Assembly: GCF_001975785.1 (NCBI RefSeq)
Contig: NZ_MSFI01000006.1
Coordinates: 62,001-126,000, forward strand
Length of the DNA stretch: 64,000 bases
Source: Domibacillus epiphyticus
GTDB lineage: Bacteria; Bacillota; Bacilli; Bacillales; Domibacillaceae
Direction of reading: 5' to 3'
Part shown: positions 63,746 to 64,000 of the stretch, piece by piece
Layout: each line of letters opens with the position of its first letter
Numbering within the stretch: position 1 is the first letter of the stretch
Made by a program: the position numbers and the translations under genes
The notes under the pieces: model-generated
Seen by the model: only the letters and a program-made list of their open reading frames with translations
Told to the model about the DNA's origin: nothing
Databases searched by the model: none

Positions 63746-64000
63746 AAGCGTATATTTACGCTGCTGGTATCATTATTCAATTTTTCACTGTCCTGCCTCT
63801 TCATAGAACATTACCGATGGAAAAGGCGGAGCTGCGCGCGGTCCTTCATTTATTTCCAGTACTCGGTCTGGTGAAAGGGTTTATTTATGCAGGTGCATTC
63901 TGGAGTTTACTTGAATGGACGCCGTTTTCACCCCTTGCGGCTGCTTTTTTTGTCTGGCTGCTGCCGATTATGTTAACAGGCGGTCTTCATCTGGATGGCT
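63742..64000 (+). CDS. cobS: Adenosylcobinamide-GDP ribazoletransferase, 5' part
   Basis: The first 86 codons of a hydrophobic membrane protein start KAYIYAAGIIIQFFTVLPL and reach the family motif GGLHLDG, where the window ends. CobS joins alpha-ribazole (or its phosphate) to GDP-cobinamide, the last step of the nucleotide loop. ATG 63742 overlaps the cbiP stop codon by four bases and follows GGAGGGG. Confidence 0.92.
   Translation, partial: MKAYIYAAGIIIQFFTVLPLHRTLPMEKAELRAVLHLFPVLGLVKGFIYAGAFWSLLEWTPFSPLAAAFFVWLLPIMLTGGLHLDG

Noticed and set aside
1-64000. CRISPR arrays, insertion sequences, tRNA or rRNA genes, prophage genes
   Set aside because: No regularly spaced repeats, transposases, cloverleaf or rRNA signatures were recognised by reading; a tRNA or covariance scan was not possible.

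Overview
The window is a chromosomal segment of a Bacillaceae bacterium. It has strong AGGAGG-type ribosome binding sites, many TTG and GTG starts, and abundant Rho-independent terminators. Its riboswitches are of the TPP, SAM-I and cobalamin types, and many proteins are recognisable orthologues of Bacillus subtilis (YfmL, YfmM, MtnU, Mta, TenA, TopB, YflT, BtuFCD/YvrCBA). The species cannot be named from sequence alone. No rRNA, tRNA, CRISPR array, insertion sequence or prophage was seen.

Layout. 0-4.4 kb: a heterodimeric ABC exporter with one degenerate ATP site, and a stress-type flavin-binding protein behind a sigma-B-like promoter. 4.4-7.7 kb: an rRNA uracil methyltransferase and an RNase J. 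7.7-15.2 kb: an untidy accessory stretch with a tryptophanase-like gene broken at several places, a truncated chemoreceptor, a secreted protein made of three near-identical Rid domains, an intact chemoreceptor and a YkfC-like cell-wall peptidase. 15.3-20.8 kb: an amide-utilisation locus. A regulator that fuses an AmiC-type amide sensor to a sigma-54 activator lies divergent to amiE-amiB-amiS. The intergenic region holds a consensus -24/-12 promoter and repeated upstream sites.

20.9-33.9 kb: small proteins, the scar of a deleted PadR/DUF4097 operon, a secreted nuclease, a MerR/TipAS regulator, two zinc-free MDR reductases, TPP-riboswitch-controlled tenA, a lone purC, an acyl-ACP desaturase, a DUF2252 protein and an SMR pair. 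It ends with a divergent argJ/acetyltransferase pair around two ARG boxes. 34-50 kb: cytoplasmic alpha-amylase, glutaminyl-tRNA synthetase (uncommon in Bacillaceae), DUF2254 protein, alkyladenine glycosylase, YfmL helicase, Dph6-like ATPase, YfmM ABC-F, an RsbR-like STAS protein, a CorC/CNNM transporter, topoisomerase III and metA.

50-64 kb: mtnU, a SAM-I riboswitch in front of an uncharacterised methyltransferase-like gene, the pabBAC folate operon, YflT and RraA-like genes, then a cobalamin riboswitch followed by an overlapping uptake and salvage operon (btuF, btuC, btuD-cbiZ, cbiB, cobD, cobU, cbiP, cobS) that runs off the right end.

The most distinctive system is the amide locus, where sensing, activation and sigma-54 control appear to be combined in one polypeptide. 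The SAM-riboswitch methyltransferase-like gene, the unrecognised metA leader and the triple-Rid secreted protein are the other places where undescribed biology is most plausible.
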